Assembly: GCA_937958045.1 (NCBI GenBank)
Contig: CALFXL010000028.1
Span: forward strand, 21,521 to 85,520
Source of the DNA: an uncultured Opitutaceae bacterium
GTDB lineage: Bacteria > Verrucomicrobiota > Verrucomicrobiia > Opitutales > Opitutaceae
DNA: 64,000 nucleotides
Reading direction: 5' to 3'
How positions within the stretch are numbered: position 1 is the first letter of the stretch; the number at the start of each line of letters is the position of its first letter. The notes beneath the pieces are model-generated. The model was not told the DNA's origin. It saw nothing but the letters and a program-made list of their open reading frames with translations, and did no database searches. The position numbers were made by a program, and so were the translations under genes. Positions 8,307 to 21,627 of this stretch are shown here, piece after piece.

Positions 8307-11300
8307 TCAGAAGTTCGCCTTGAGGCTGAGGTTCATGGTGGTGCCGCCCTCGAAGTAGCGGACAACGCGGCCGAAGCGTTCCCAACGGTCAGGTTCGTTG
8401 GTGAAGTTTCGCCAGTCGAACGAGAGCGTCCAGATACGGGAGAATTGGTAAGCGACGCTCATGTCCCAGCGGCCGGACGGTTGTACATAAACACCGTCAT
8501 CGCCGAGTTTCAGCGTGCCGTCTTGCTCGTTGCCGATGCTGGACGGATTGCGGCGCAGATACTCATCGCACCAGCTGTAGCTGACGGTGGCGTACCAGCT
8601 CTTTCCGCGATAGGTGAGGCGGGAGTTGGAGACCTTCCGCTTCATGTTCTCGATCGGAATGTCGCCTGCGGGATCCGCGTAGGTGAAGGATTGATAGACG
8701 TCGAAATTCTTCAGGAATCCGGGCAAGAAGCGGAGCTGCTGACGGTAGCTCATCTCGAAGCCCTGCATGGTGGCTTCGCCGACGTTCTGCGCGGTGGTGA
8801 CCCAGATCGGGAAGCGATAATCTTCCTGCGGATAATATTGAAGCAGTTCGGGCGCGACTTCCGCCATGAAGCCGGAGCGGCTGAGGATGTAGTCGGTCAT
8901 TTCTTTCCGGAAAGCGCCGACGGACAGAAGGCCGGCGTTCGGGAAATAATATTCTACGCTGACGTCGTAGTTACGGCTCCGTTGTGGCTTCAGGTTGGTA
9001 TTGCTCGCGGTGATGTAGGTACGTTCATCCGTGGCGTTTTCGCTCACTGAGTTGCTCGGGATCAGATAGTTGAATCCAGGACGGGCAATGGTGTTGGTCC
9101 ACGCAGCGCGGAAGATGAGGTCCTTCAGCGGCTCATACTTGAGCTGCACATTGGGGAAGAGGTTGCCGTACTTCTTGCGGCCCGTGACGAGCGAATAATA
9201 ATTCGGGTCGCTTGAGGGCAGCAGGCTGTTGGTTTGCCAGCCGGTGCTTTCGGCGTCGGTGTGCTCATAGCGAGTGCCCGCCATGATGTTCAGCTCGTTG
9301 ATCTGCCAAGAGCCCATGATATAGCCGGCGAGGATCTTTTCTTCCGTGCGACGGGTGTAGCGCCACAGCGAGCGATCATAGGTGGTTTTGTTCAGCGTGA
9401 ACATGGCATTGGAGCCATCGGGATTTTGGTTCGCGTAGAAATAGTCAGCGACCTTCCACGGGCTGATCCAATCGGCGACCACGCTGTTATCATACTTCCA
9501 CGAGCTGCCGAACACAGGATCATAAAACTCGCTATAACCCGGGGTGGAGGCGCCGGAGTTCAGCGTCCAGTCGTATTGATACGAATGAGAATTACGTTCC
9601 CAGCGGGAGAAGAGACCGCCAGCGCTGATGCGAAGCGGATGACCGAGTAGCGAGACCGGGATCTTGATGTCGATTTTACCGCCATCGCGTTCATCGACCA
9701 TCAGCTGATCGCGCTCGTAAACGGTGAGGCCCGTATAATTGTCCAGATTGAGATAACCGCCGTTGACCGGATTCACTTGCTCGATCGTCGCGCCCTTTTC
9801 GGAACCGATGCCGGTGAGGATGTAGTGGCCGACAGGGCTTGTATAATTAATCGACTGAATGCCGGTCGCGCCACGGGTAAACGCGCGCGAAGTATAAACA
9901 TCGTAGTCAAGTTTGCCCCAGCTGAAGTTATGCTTCACGCCGGGGTTGACGGACCAAGCTTCGTTGTAGCCCTGGCGGGAAGGTGCGCCGCCGATCGAGA
10001 CGGTGAACGATGCATTTTGTGCGTCGCGCGTTTCGATGGTCGGATTGCTGGTGTCTACGACACCATTGTTCATGCGGATCGAGTGACTATAGCCGCTCAG
10101 CGTTTTGCCATCGTTGTACGATGTTTTTAGATAGACGGCGGTGCGCGGAGACAGTTTATAGTCGAGGTTGAGCGTGGTGGAGCGTTGCTGCTTCCGGGAC
10201 GCGGCTTCCGATGCGCGGTAGTCGCTGGTATAAACCAGCGTATCAGCGGTCGGCAATTCGTCGGCTGGCTTGAACGGATAAGTTACGCCGAGGTCACCGA
10301 GCTGGTTGTTGAAGCGGTAGAACTCGTACGCATTAATGTTGAGGCTCACGCCGAAGCGGTTGTTCAGGAAAGCTTCGGAATAGTAGAGATTGAAGCCCGG
10401 ACCCCACTTGCGGTCGGATTCGCGGTTGCCGCCGGCGGAGCCGCCGAAGTCGAGCGCGGCGGAGTTGAGGTTGACATTGGTGGTCAACGTGACGCGGCGA
10501 CCTTTCTGGTCGAAGGCGTTTTTAGAGACCATGTTGACCACACCGCCGTTGGCGTTGGCCGGCGAAGAGGGCGGGGGAACTTTATAAACTTCCACCGTTT
10601 CGATCGCGGCCACGGAAAAATTCTTCAGGGCGACGCCGCGGGGGTTGGAGCTCTCGGGATTAGTCGAACTGTTGGCAAACGAGTTGCCGTCCATCGTGAA
10701 GGTGGCGTCGTCCGAGCTGATTCCGCGGATGGAGAAACCGCCGACGTCTTCACCCGCGTAGTCCACAAAGATACCGGGGAGATTTTTCAGGAGCTCACCG
10801 GCGTTGGTGTCGATGAGGTTACCGAAGGCGTCAGACGCGACGATGTTCTTCATCACGTCCGATTGGCGCTGTTGCTGCACGGCGTGGGCCTGGCCTTCAC
10901 GCTCGGCGGCGACGACGAATGCTTCGAGAATGTAAAGTTCGGAGGCGAGTTCGAACTCAATATGCTGGGTTTCGCCGGCGCCGAGGGTCACGGTGCGGGC
11001 TTCCGGGTCGAGATCGGTGTAACTGGCGGCCACCGTGTATGATCCCGGGGCCAGCTGGGAAATACGGAACGTACCGTCGCTATCGGTCAGCACCCGAATG
11101 TTTTGTCCATGGATAGTGATTTCCGCGCTACTGAGAGCCGTTTGGGTTTTGGCGCTGAGGACCTTACCGGTGATGGTGCCGGTTTCCTGCGCAAACGCTG
11201 CGTGGGGGAGCGTCCACGCAAGGACGAAAGTCAGGAGAAAGGCCCAAATCGGCACGAGTCCGCGGGCGGGCTTGGATGTGCGCGACCCGGAGAAGGGGAC

Positions 11301-11330
11301 GCGAAAGCGGGCGAATAACCTTTCGGTCAA
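8307..11330 (-). CDS. TonB-dependent receptor with carboxypeptidase-like N-terminal domain
   Basis: A 1007-residue outer-membrane receptor. The signal region ends LPHAAFA-Q near residue 47. A carboxypeptidase-regulatory-like beta-sandwich (about 50-130, TGTITGKVLSAKTQTALSSA) precedes the plug (about 155-265, GIFVDYAGEDVGGFSIRGIS and VEVYKVPPP). A 22-strand-type barrel ends MNLSLKANF. The start is TTG, supported by AGGAG six bases upstream, one of the few real Shine-Dalgarno sequences in the window. A GTG inside the signal (VPIWAFLL) is an alternative. There is no SusD partner; the downstream autotransporter gene is the only operon mate. Uptake of an oligosaccharide is plausible given nearby pectinases, but no ligand is indicated. 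Confidence 0.93.
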   Translation of the reverse strand: MTERLFARFRVPFSGSRTSKPARGLVPIWAFLLTFVLAWTLPHAAFAQETGTITGKVLSAKTQTALSSAEITIHGQNIRVLTDSDGTFRISQLAPGSYTVAASYTDLDPEARTVTLGAGETQHIEFELASELYILEAFVVAAEREGQAHAVQQQRQSDVMKNIVASDAFGNLIDTNAGELLKNLPGIFVDYAGEDVGGFSIRGISSDDATFTMDGNSFANSSTNPESSNPRGVALKNFSVAAIETVEVYKVPPPSSPANANGGVVNMVSKNAFDQKGRRVTLTTNVNLNSAALDFGGSAGGNRESDRKWGPGFNLYYSEAFLNNRFGVSLNINAYEFYRFNNQLGDLGVTYPFKPADELPTADTLVYTSDYRASEAASRKQQRSTTLNLDYKLSPRTAVYLKTSYNDGKTLSGYSHSIRMNNGVVDTSNPTIETRDAQNASFTVSIGGAPSRQGYNEAWSVNPGVKHNFSWGKLDYDVYTSRAFTRGATGIQSINYTSPVGHYILTGIGSEKGATIEQVNPVNGGYLNLDNYTGLTVYERDQLMVDERDGGKIDIKIPVSLLGHPLRISAGGLFSRWERNSHSYQYDWTLNSGASTPGYSEFYDPVFGSSWKYDNSVVADWISPWKVADYFYANQNPDGSNAMFTLNKTTYDRSLWRYTRRTEEKILAGYIMGSWQINELNIMAGTRYEHTDAESTGWQTNSLLPSSDPNYYSLVTGRKKYGNLFPNVQLKYEPLKDLIFRAAWTNTIARPGFNYLIPSNSVSENATDERTYITASNTNLKPQRSRNYDVSVEYYFPNAGLLSVGAFRKEMTDYILSRSGFMAEVAPELLQYYPQEDYRFPIWVTTAQNVGEATMQGFEMSYRQQLRFLPGFLKNFDVYQSFTYADPAGDIPIENMKRKVSNSRLTYRGKSWYATVSYSWCDEYLRRNPSSIGNEQDGTLKLGDDGVYVQPSGRWDMSVAYQFSRIWTLSFDWRNFTNEPDRWERFGRVVRYFEGGTTMNLSLKANF

Positions 11331-11660
11331 TGCACGCTCCTGAGAAGACGCGGCGGCTTATTGAGCTGGTAGTTCATGGTTTCTTAGGGTTATTTCCTTG
11401 CAGGAAAGAGAGATACGCGGAAGACACCGAAGAGGGGACATCGTCGCGAGGGGAGTGGGTGCGGACCTTTGCCCGTTTGTGCGGCCGGCGACTGGACGCG
11501 GCTGGGTAGATCAGTTTACCGGACGGCCGGAGGCGGCGCACAGCAGCTTTCGCTGTGGGGCAAAAGGGGTTCTACGCGGGCGGATTGGTAAAAGAACGTG
11601 CGCTTATTAAAGGGGCGGAAAAAGTCGGACACGTGCTCTCGCGGGCGACGCGTTTCAATT

Positions 11661-11705
11661 GTTTACCGTAAGATTTAGGGGTCGTTTATACATCTTACAG
11701 TAAAT
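11661..11705. promoter_or_regulatory. rpsB: Inverted repeat enclosing a sigma-70 promoter
   Basis: The arms GTTTACCGTAAGAT (11661-11674) and ATCTTACAGTAAAT (11692-11705) are inverted repeats matching at 12 of 14 positions across a 17-nt spacer. Inside lies TTTACC, a 17-nt spacer and TTTATA (11685-11690), a fair plus-strand promoter that would transcribe rpsB-tsf. The repeat would place a dimeric regulator directly over the promoter. Flanking GACGCGT (11647 and 11707) is also repeated directly. Confidence 0.5.
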
Positions 11706-12018
11706 AGACGCGTATCTCAAAAGCATGTCTCGTAAACGTACCGGGAGTGCACACACGGCGTTCAGCGGCGTGAAGTGACTGCGTTGAGTTGCCTGCGTTT
11801 GTGCGCGATAGGTCGCTTTATCCGCTCGCGAGTGCCTCCAGCTCGCGGCTCTCTTTTCTTTCGGAGCAGGCCCGGCCGCCGAAATTCACGCTTGCCACTC
11901 CTGCGGCGGCTCTCTGTCTTCGACCGCTCTGTCCGTAAAACTATAAACAACCAACCATCATCATACGATCGCAAGGCGGCCCATCGGCCGACCTGTGTGT
12001 CGCAGATACATAGATCCC
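11706..12018 (+). other. rpsB: Long rpsB leader region
   Basis: About 310 nt between the inferred promoter and the rpsB ATG. No coding sequence is convincing. It holds at least one 6-bp hairpin, CGCGAG/CTCGCG (11827-11847). rpsB leaders in several bacteria are autoregulatory S2-binding RNAs, so the length is suggestive; no consensus motif was recognised. Confidence 0.3.
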
Positions 12019-12912
12019 ATGAACGTCACTCCTAAAGACCTCCTCGATGCCGGCGTCCACTTCGGTCACCAGACCAAGCGCTGGAATCCGCGCTCCAAGC
12101 CCTACGTGTTCGATCACCGCCAGGGCATCACGATCATCGACCTCGGCAAGACGCACGAAGCGCTGACCAAGGCCTACAATTTCATCGAGGACACGGTCGC
12201 CAATGGCGGCAATGTGCTCTTCGTCGGCACCAAGCGCCAGGCTCAGGAAATCATCCGCGAAGCCGCTTCGTCCACCAATATGCCCTACTGCGTTGATCGC
12301 TGGCTGGGTGGCACCCTCACCAATTTCGCGACCGTCAAGAAGTCGATCGCCAAGTTCAAGAAGTACCAGCAGATGGAGACCAGCGGTGAGCTCGCCAAAT
12401 TCTCCTCGAAGGAAGGCGCCGCCATCAAACGCGAGATGGTGCGCATGCAGAAAAACTTCGCGGGCATCATCGACCTCAACGAACTGCCCAGCGTGATCTT
12501 CGTGGTCGACGCTTCGCACGAGAAAATCGCCGTCGCCGAAGGCAACCGCCTCAACATCCCGACCGTCGGTCTCGTCGATACCAACTCCGACCCGACCACG
12601 CTCAAGTTCCCGATCCCCGGTAATGATGACGCGGTGAAATCCATCCGCATCATCGTCGAGACCATCGTCGCCGCCGTGCAGAGCGGTCTCGCTCAGCGCG
12701 AAACCCGCCGCACCGCTCGTGGTCAGGCCGATCTCCGCGCCGCTTCCGCCGCGGTCGCCGCTGCCGCTGGTGCCACCACCGAGACCGGCGAGATCGATCT
12801 CAGCCGCGTCGAGCTTCCCGCCACCGATTTGGTGGACGAGGCGGAAGTGGAAGCTCCGGTCGTCGCCAAGAAGCCCGCGGCCCGCAAGAAGGTCGCTGCT
12901 CCCAAGAACTAA
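12019..12912 (+). CDS. rpsB: Small ribosomal subunit protein uS2
   Basis: Ribosomal protein S2 of the 30S subunit. The ATG at 12019 begins MNVTPKDLLDAGVHFGHQTKRWNP, the conserved N-terminus, and DRWLGGTLTNFATVKKSI and GLVDTNSDP are family signatures. At 297 residues it is longer than the usual ~240 because of an alanine-rich, acidic then lysine-rich tail (about 245-297, ending AARKKVAAPKN). It heads the rpsB-tsf operon, 18 bp before tsf. An upstream in-frame start at 11995 would add eight non-conserved residues and is rejected. pyrH and frr, often next in this operon, are absent. Confidence 0.98.
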   Translation: MNVTPKDLLDAGVHFGHQTKRWNPRSKPYVFDHRQGITIIDLGKTHEALTKAYNFIEDTVANGGNVLFVGTKRQAQEIIREAASSTNMPYCVDRWLGGTLTNFATVKKSIAKFKKYQQMETSGELAKFSSKEGAAIKREMVRMQKNFAGIIDLNELPSVIFVVDASHEKIAVAEGNRLNIPTVGLVDTNSDPTTLKFPIPGNDDAVKSIRIIVETIVAAVQSGLAQRETRRTARGQADLRAASAAVAAAAGATTETGEIDLSRVELPATDLVDEAEVEAPVVAKKPAARKKVAAPKN

Positions 12913-12930
12913 ATCCTTTTTAATAGAAAA

Positions 12931-13524
12931 ATGAGTACAGCTGTATCCGCCTCGGCGGTTAAAGATCTCCGCGAAAAAACCGGCGCCGGCCTGCTCGATT
13001 GCCAAAAAGCTCTCGCTGAAGCCAAGGGCAATATCGAGGAAGCCATCACGATCCTCCGCAAGAAATCCGGCGGTAAGGTCGACAAGCTCGCCAGCCGTGC
13101 GACCAAGGAAGGTCTCATCGAGAGCTACATCCACGTCGGCGGTAAGGTCGGCGTGCTTCTCGAAGTGAATTGCGAAACCGACTTCGTCGCTCGCAACGAA
13201 GACTTCAAAGCCTTCCTCAAGGACCTCTGCTTGCAGATCGCCGCGGCGAACCCCCTCTACGTGAACCGCGACGAAGTGCCGGAAGCCGAAATCGCCAAGG
13301 AGCGCGATATCGCCACCGCTTCGCTCGAAGGCAAACCCGCCGCCGCGATTCAGAAGATCGTCGAAGGCAAACTCGAGAAGTACTACTCCACCGTGTGCCT
13401 CATCGATCAGCCCTTCGTGAAGCAGCCGGAAAAGTCCGTGAAGGACATCCTCGGCGAGAAGATCGCCAAGATCGGCGAAAACATCACCATCCGCCGCTTC
13501 ACCCGCTACCAGCTCGGCAACTGA
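12931..13524 (+). CDS. tsf: Elongation factor Ts
   Basis: EF-Ts catalyses GDP/GTP exchange on EF-Tu. The N-terminal UBA-like domain (VKDLREKTGAGLLDCQKALAEAKGNIEEA) is followed by the signature CETDFVARNEDF. The 197-residue length is the short form, with one core subdomain, as in Thermus and many non-proteobacteria. It is the last gene of the rpsB-tsf operon, with a strong terminator 30 bp downstream. Confidence 0.98.
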   Translation: MSTAVSASAVKDLREKTGAGLLDCQKALAEAKGNIEEAITILRKKSGGKVDKLASRATKEGLIESYIHVGGKVGVLLEVNCETDFVARNEDFKAFLKDLCLQIAAANPLYVNRDEVPEAEIAKERDIATASLEGKPAAAIQKIVEGKLEKYYSTVCLIDQPFVKQPEKSVKDILGEKIAKIGENITIRRFTRYQLGN

Positions 13525-13555
13525 GCTGCGTGTAGTTGAATTTTGGATACATTTG

Positions 13556-13583
13556 GCCCCGCCGTTACCGGCGGGGCTTTTTT
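13556..13583 (+). terminator. tsf: Rho-independent terminator after tsf
   Basis: A perfect 9-bp GC stem GCCCCGCCG/CGGCGGGGC with loop TTAC is followed by TTTTTT. Confidence 0.95.
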
Positions 13584-13710
13584 GTTGTTACAAAACAACA
13601 ACAACCGCCGCCCATGCCTGCCTGTATTCTGACTGGCAAGCGGCGGAATCGCTGGCCGTCGACGCGCGAGGGCGGAAGGGTGGAGAGCCTGTTAAGCCCT
13701 ACGATTCATC

Positions 13711-14865
13711 ATGCGAATTCTCCCTACCCTGACATTGGCACTGGCTTGCACGGTCGCTGGTTCCGCCATCGCGGCCGACACGACCCCGCCCGCGCCCGCG
13801 GACATCCTGCGGACGTTGCGGCTCACCAATGAGTACTTCATGGCGAAGTGGCCGGACACCGGCAAAGTCATCGTCACCAATCGCGCACGTCCGTCCAATA
13901 TCTGGACTCGCGCTGTTTATTACGAGGGCTTGATGGATCTGTATAAGATCGATCCGGATCAGCGTTATATCGACTACGCCGTGAGCTGGGGAGAAGCCCA
14001 CAAGTGGGGCCTTAATCGCGGCGTGAACACGACCGATGCTGACAACCATTGCGCGGGTCAGACGTACCTCGCGCTCTATGAAATGGACCCGAAGCCGGAG
14101 CGCATCCGCGACATCAAGGCATCGATCGATCGCGTGATCGCCGAGGACGACGATGCGGCGTGGTGGTGGATCGATGCGCTGCAGATGGCGATGCCCGTGT
14201 ACGCGAAACTCTCCGCGATCACCGGTGAATCGAAGTACGTGGAAAAAATGCACGCCATGTACCTCCACACAAAAAACAAGCACGGTGAAAAAGGACTCTT
14301 TAATCCGGCGGACGGTTTCTGGTGGCGCGACAAGGATTTTGATCCTCCCTACACCGAGCCCAATGGCGAAGACAGCTATTGGTCGCGCGGCAACGGTTGG
14401 GTCGTCGGTGCGATGGTGCGCACGCTCGAATTGCTCCCGCAGGATTCGCCGTATCGCAAGGAGTACACCGACATGCTCGTGACGATGTGCGAAGCCGCGC
14501 GCAAGGTGCAGCGCGAGGACGGTTTTTGGAACGTGAGCTTGCACGATCCGAATCACTTCGGCGGAAAGGAAACCTCGGGCACCGCGCTCTTCGTGTACGG
14601 CATGGCTTGGGGCGTGCGTCAGGGATTGCTGCCGCGCGATGTGTACGCGCCTATCGTGTACAAGGCGTGGAACGCGATGGTGAAAGACGCGGTGCACCCG
14701 AACGGCTTCCTCGGTTATCTCCAGAGCACGGGCAAAGAGCCGAAGGACGGCCAACCGGTCACGTATGACAAACAGCCGGACTTCGAGGACTATGGTCTCG
14801 GTTGTTTCCTGCTCGCGGGCACGGAAGTGTATCGCCTCGTCGGCGGTCAGCCGGTCTCCCGCTGA
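13711..14865 (+). CDS. Unsaturated rhamnogalacturonyl hydrolase, GH105
   Basis: GH105 enzymes hydrolyse the unsaturated galacturonic acid left on the non-reducing end by rhamnogalacturonan lyases, acting by hydration of the double bond. The signal peptide (residues 1-21, ending GSAIA-A) makes it periplasmic or secreted. The (alpha/alpha)6-barrel core holds NHCAGQTYLALYEM, WWWIDALQMAMPVYAKL with Asp155 in the position of the catalytic Asp of YteR, and YWSRGNGWVVGAM. The 384-residue length is normal. It stands alone between two terminators. The adjacent convergent gene encodes a PL11 rhamnogalacturonan lyase, whose products are the expected substrate. Confidence 0.95.
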   Translation: MRILPTLTLALACTVAGSAIAADTTPPAPADILRTLRLTNEYFMAKWPDTGKVIVTNRARPSNIWTRAVYYEGLMDLYKIDPDQRYIDYAVSWGEAHKWGLNRGVNTTDADNHCAGQTYLALYEMDPKPERIRDIKASIDRVIAEDDDAAWWWIDALQMAMPVYAKLSAITGESKYVEKMHAMYLHTKNKHGEKGLFNPADGFWWRDKDFDPPYTEPNGEDSYWSRGNGWVVGAMVRTLELLPQDSPYRKEYTDMLVTMCEAARKVQREDGFWNVSLHDPNHFGGKETSGTALFVYGMAWGVRQGLLPRDVYAPIVYKAWNAMVKDAVHPNGFLGYLQSTGKEPKDGQPVTYDKQPDFEDYGLGCFLLAGTEVYRLVGGQPVSR

Positions 14866-14904
14866 GAAAATTGAATTCACTGCACGCGATCGAAATGATC
14901 GCCG

Positions 14905-14936
14905 AAAAAGCCCGGGCTGATCGGCCCGGGCTTTTT
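14905..14936. terminator. Bidirectional terminator
   Basis: AAAAAGCCCGGGC - TGATCG - GCCCGGGCTTTTT: an 8-bp GC stem flanked by A5 and T5, able to stop transcription from both sides. It serves the GH105 gene and can also stop readthrough from the PL11 gene. Confidence 0.9.
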
Positions 14937-14969
14937 GTTGAGAGATTTTCAAATAAATCGGCAGCTGAT

Positions 14970-15026
14970 GGGAGCGCAGCCGCTGGCCGGCTCCTTGGAA
15001 AGTGCCGGCGGGCCGCCGGCGCTCCT
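14970..15026. repeat. REP-like palindromic element, copy 1
   Basis: GGGAGCGC leads into a small palindrome CCGCTGGCCGG, then a spacer TTGGAAAGT, then the strong palindrome GCCGGCGGGCCGCCGGC and CTCC. Related copies lie at 47450, 57282, 59807 and 63832. Confidence 0.75.
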
Positions 15027-15142
15027 GATAGGTGCGCTCAACGGCTACGACAGATTGAAAATATTCTCATTGGCCGAAGGGGAAATCGACGTGGAGCGGC
15101 GGTTGCGAGCAACCGCCTTACCTCGCGACTGACGCGATCATG

Positions 15143-17422
15143 TTACGGCACGGTGATCTGGTCGATGTTGCCGAGATCGTTCCCGGTCGAGGTAAACTGA
15201 ATCACGTTCGACGAGTTGTTGTTGAGCGTCACGTTTATGGTGAGCGTGTTCCACGTCGTCCATGAACCGGTTGGCGTGAAGGTGATGCTCGAAGTCGATC
15301 CGTTGACGGTGAGGTTGCCCGTGCGCGACGCGGTGACGCCGAGCGCGTAGCGAATCTGCAGGGCTTTGGTGCCGCCGCCATTTCCCGAGACGCCGGTGAA
15401 GGTGAGAGAACCACCGCTGGCGGGGAAGTTGGCGAAACCGGAGCCGTTGAAGCCGGCGTTGTTGGAATCGATCGTCGTGCCGCCTGCGACCGTGGCGTTT
15501 TCGGCTTGGTAGGTGTTGCCGGTCGGCGGCGGAGTGGAGCCGCCGACGTAGGTGATGTTGGCCGCAGGCTGCGCGCCCATGCCGGTACCGAGATAGAAAC
15601 TCGGATGCGGCGGCTGATTGTAGCCGACATTTTGCCAGGCGATGGCCACGCGGTACTGCGCGTCGTGCATCAAGGTGTAGAAGCGATTCGTCGCGACTGT
15701 AGTGGAAACGTAGATACGCAGCGCCGAGTTGTTGCTCTCGCGCCAGATGACTTCCTCGCGCCAATCGCCGAGAATATCGGCCGAGAGATTGGGCGTGGCT
15801 TTGGTGCCGTTGTTGGATGCGACTCCGGAGGCGGCGAGCAAGGTGCTGGCGTTGCCGGCGGTTTCGTTCCACTTCGAGATTGTGGTGCCGTCGAGCAGTT
15901 CGCGTTTCAGATCGGCGTCCCACCAAATCATGAAGTTGATCGGGCTGGGGCGCGATGAACCGATGACGGCGCCGGAAGCGGAATAGAGGTTGGAATTGCT
16001 GGCGCCCCAGAACTCGTAGCCGGCGTAGCGTGAATCGATGTCGCCACAAACGCCGCGGCCGATGTCCGACGACGCGGAGGTGCTCCAGAGAATCGTGCCG
16101 GTGTTGGCGTCGCGGAACGACGTGCCGATTCCGCCGTTGGAGCCGGGGCTTTCGTGCGGCATGAAGATCTCGAGACCGGGACGGCTCGGGTTCATGTCGG
16201 AAACGTGCAGCGCGTCGCCATGACCGAGGCCCGTGGTGTGTTTGCCGGTGCCATTGTCGTCGATGACGGCGGCGCCGTAGATGATCTCGTGGCGTCCGTC
16301 GTTGTCGACGTCGGCGATGGAGAGCGAGTGCGCGCCCTGGCCGCGATAACCGCCGAGCGAGCCGCCGGAGTGCCCGGTGTCGAAGGTCCAGCGCTGCGTG
16401 AGCTGGCCATTGCGATAATCCCATGCGGCGACGACGGCACGCGTGTAATAACCGCGGCACATGATCAAACTCGGGCGTGTGCCATCGAGGTACGCGATGC
16501 CCGCGAGGAAACGATCGACGCGATTGCCGTAGTTGTCGCCCCAATTGCTAACGGTGCCGCGCGGGGGATTGTAATTGGCCGTCGCGAGAATGGCGCCTGT
16601 CTGGCCGTTGAAGATGGTGAGATATTCCGGCCCGCTCAGGATGTAGCCGCTGGAATTGCGATGATCGGCGGAGGCGTTGCCGATCACTTGACCGGTTCCG
16701 GAGATGGTGGCGTCGGCGGTTTTGCACGCGACCTCGGCTTTGCCGTCGCCGTCGAGATCGTACACCATGAATTGCGTGTAATGAGCGCCCGCGCGGATGT
16801 TGCGCCCGAGATCGATGCGCCACAGTCGCGTGCCGTTGAGTTTGTAGGCGTCGAGATAGACATTGCCGGTGTAGCCGGACTGGGAGTTGTCCTTTGAATT
16901 GGACGGATCCCATTTCACGACGATCTCGTACTCGCCGTCGCCATCGAGATCGCCGACCGAGCAATCGTTGGGCGAGTACGTATAAGACTCGCCGCTGGGC
17001 GTGGTGCCACCGGCGGGGATTTGCAACGGAACGCGCAGGTAACCCGTTGTGGTTGAGTTGGAGGGCAGCGTGAAGCCGGCGCTCGCGGGTTGTTCGACGC
17101 CATTGATGACGGGGCGCACGGTGTACACGTTGGTCTGCGAGGCGACCGAAGACGTGTCCACGAAGTTGGTCGAGTTGGTGATGGGCGAGCTATTGAGCTT
17201 CACCGGCGAACCGCCGTTGGCGGAGCGGTAGACGTTGTAGGCGATGCCGGACGGATCGAGTCCGAGCTGGCGCCAGCCGACGTACACTTGCGAACTGCTG
17301 GTGCGCAGGGCGACGACACCGCGGCCGAGGGATTCCATTTGGTAAGGAGCGGCAAAGGCGCATGCGGCTCCGAGCGCCAAGCATAGCGCCAGCGCGGACA
17401 GACATGAACGTGCAGATTTCAT
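15143..17422 (-). CDS. Rhamnogalacturonan endolyase, PL11, with CBM35-like domain
   Basis: PL11 lyases (YesW/YesX type) cleave the RG-I backbone between rhamnose and galacturonic acid by beta-elimination, using calcium. From the ATG at 17422 the protein has 759 residues with a signal peptide (ending ACAFA-A, residue 24). The eight-bladed propeller shows acidic calcium loops DLDGDGEYE, DLDGDGKAE and DVDNDGRHE, and family segments such as GLGHGDALHVSDMNPSRPG and HDAQYRVAIAWQNVGYNQPPHPSFYLG. Residues about 636-759 are a carbohydrate-binding module of the CBM35/CBM6 type (TYQAENATVAGGTTI to NIDQITVP) joined by a proline/threonine linker. It diverges from the hybrid sensor kinase. A longer frame reaching 17545 adds no signal-like sequence and is rejected. 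Confidence 0.95.
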   Translation of the reverse strand: MKSARSCLSALALCLALGAACAFAAPYQMESLGRGVVALRTSSSQVYVGWRQLGLDPSGIAYNVYRSANGGSPVKLNSSPITNSTNFVDTSSVASQTNVYTVRPVINGVEQPASAGFTLPSNSTTTGYLRVPLQIPAGGTTPSGESYTYSPNDCSVGDLDGDGEYEIVVKWDPSNSKDNSQSGYTGNVYLDAYKLNGTRLWRIDLGRNIRAGAHYTQFMVYDLDGDGKAEVACKTADATISGTGQVIGNASADHRNSSGYILSGPEYLTIFNGQTGAILATANYNPPRGTVSNWGDNYGNRVDRFLAGIAYLDGTRPSLIMCRGYYTRAVVAAWDYRNGQLTQRWTFDTGHSGGSLGGYRGQGAHSLSIADVDNDGRHEIIYGAAVIDDNGTGKHTTGLGHGDALHVSDMNPSRPGLEIFMPHESPGSNGGIGTSFRDANTGTILWSTSASSDIGRGVCGDIDSRYAGYEFWGASNSNLYSASGAVIGSSRPSPINFMIWWDADLKRELLDGTTISKWNETAGNASTLLAASGVASNNGTKATPNLSADILGDWREEVIWRESNNSALRIYVSTTVATNRFYTLMHDAQYRVAIAWQNVGYNQPPHPSFYLGTGMGAQPAANITYVGGSTPPPTGNTYQAENATVAGGTTIDSNNAGFNGSGFANFPASGGSLTFTGVSGNGGGTKALQIRYALGVTASRTGNLTVNGSTSSITFTPTGSWTTWNTLTINVTLNNNSSNVIQFTSTGNDLGNIDQITVP

Positions 17423-17609
17423 GGGGTATGGGGTTGGGGTAATGCCCGTGGACGGCCGCATAGGTACACGCGCCCGCCAAGAGCGATTAGGGGTAAGTGC
17501 CGGTAGCCGGCACGGGCACAGCGGACTCAGATTCGCCGTTTTCACAAAAACCGGTGAGTCGTACAGTCAGTTTGGTAAAGTCATTTGCGCTTCGTGCCGT
17601 TGGGATGAG
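17423..17609. promoter_or_regulatory. Divergent promoter region PL11 / sensor kinase
   Basis: About 187 bp separate the PL11 ATG from the chosen kinase start. It contains the palindrome GTGCCGGTAGCCGGCAC (17497-17513), which resembles the core of the REP-like elements but stands alone. No clear -35/-10 pair was identified. Confidence 0.35.
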
Positions 17610-21584
<3,975 letters not shown>

Positions 21585-21627
21585 GAAAAAACTGGCACGC
21601 GCCAAAGCATCGCGTAACGATATAAAC

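Noticed and set aside
11762..11974. 70-codon minus-strand frame in the rpsB leader
   Set aside because: Basic low-complexity sequence with no start signal, lying in the long leader region; no homology recognised.
17421..17609. Longer N-terminus for the sensor kinase from ATG 17421
   Set aside because: It would overlap the divergent PL11 start codon and cover the only promoter space; the added residues are not signal-like or conserved-looking.
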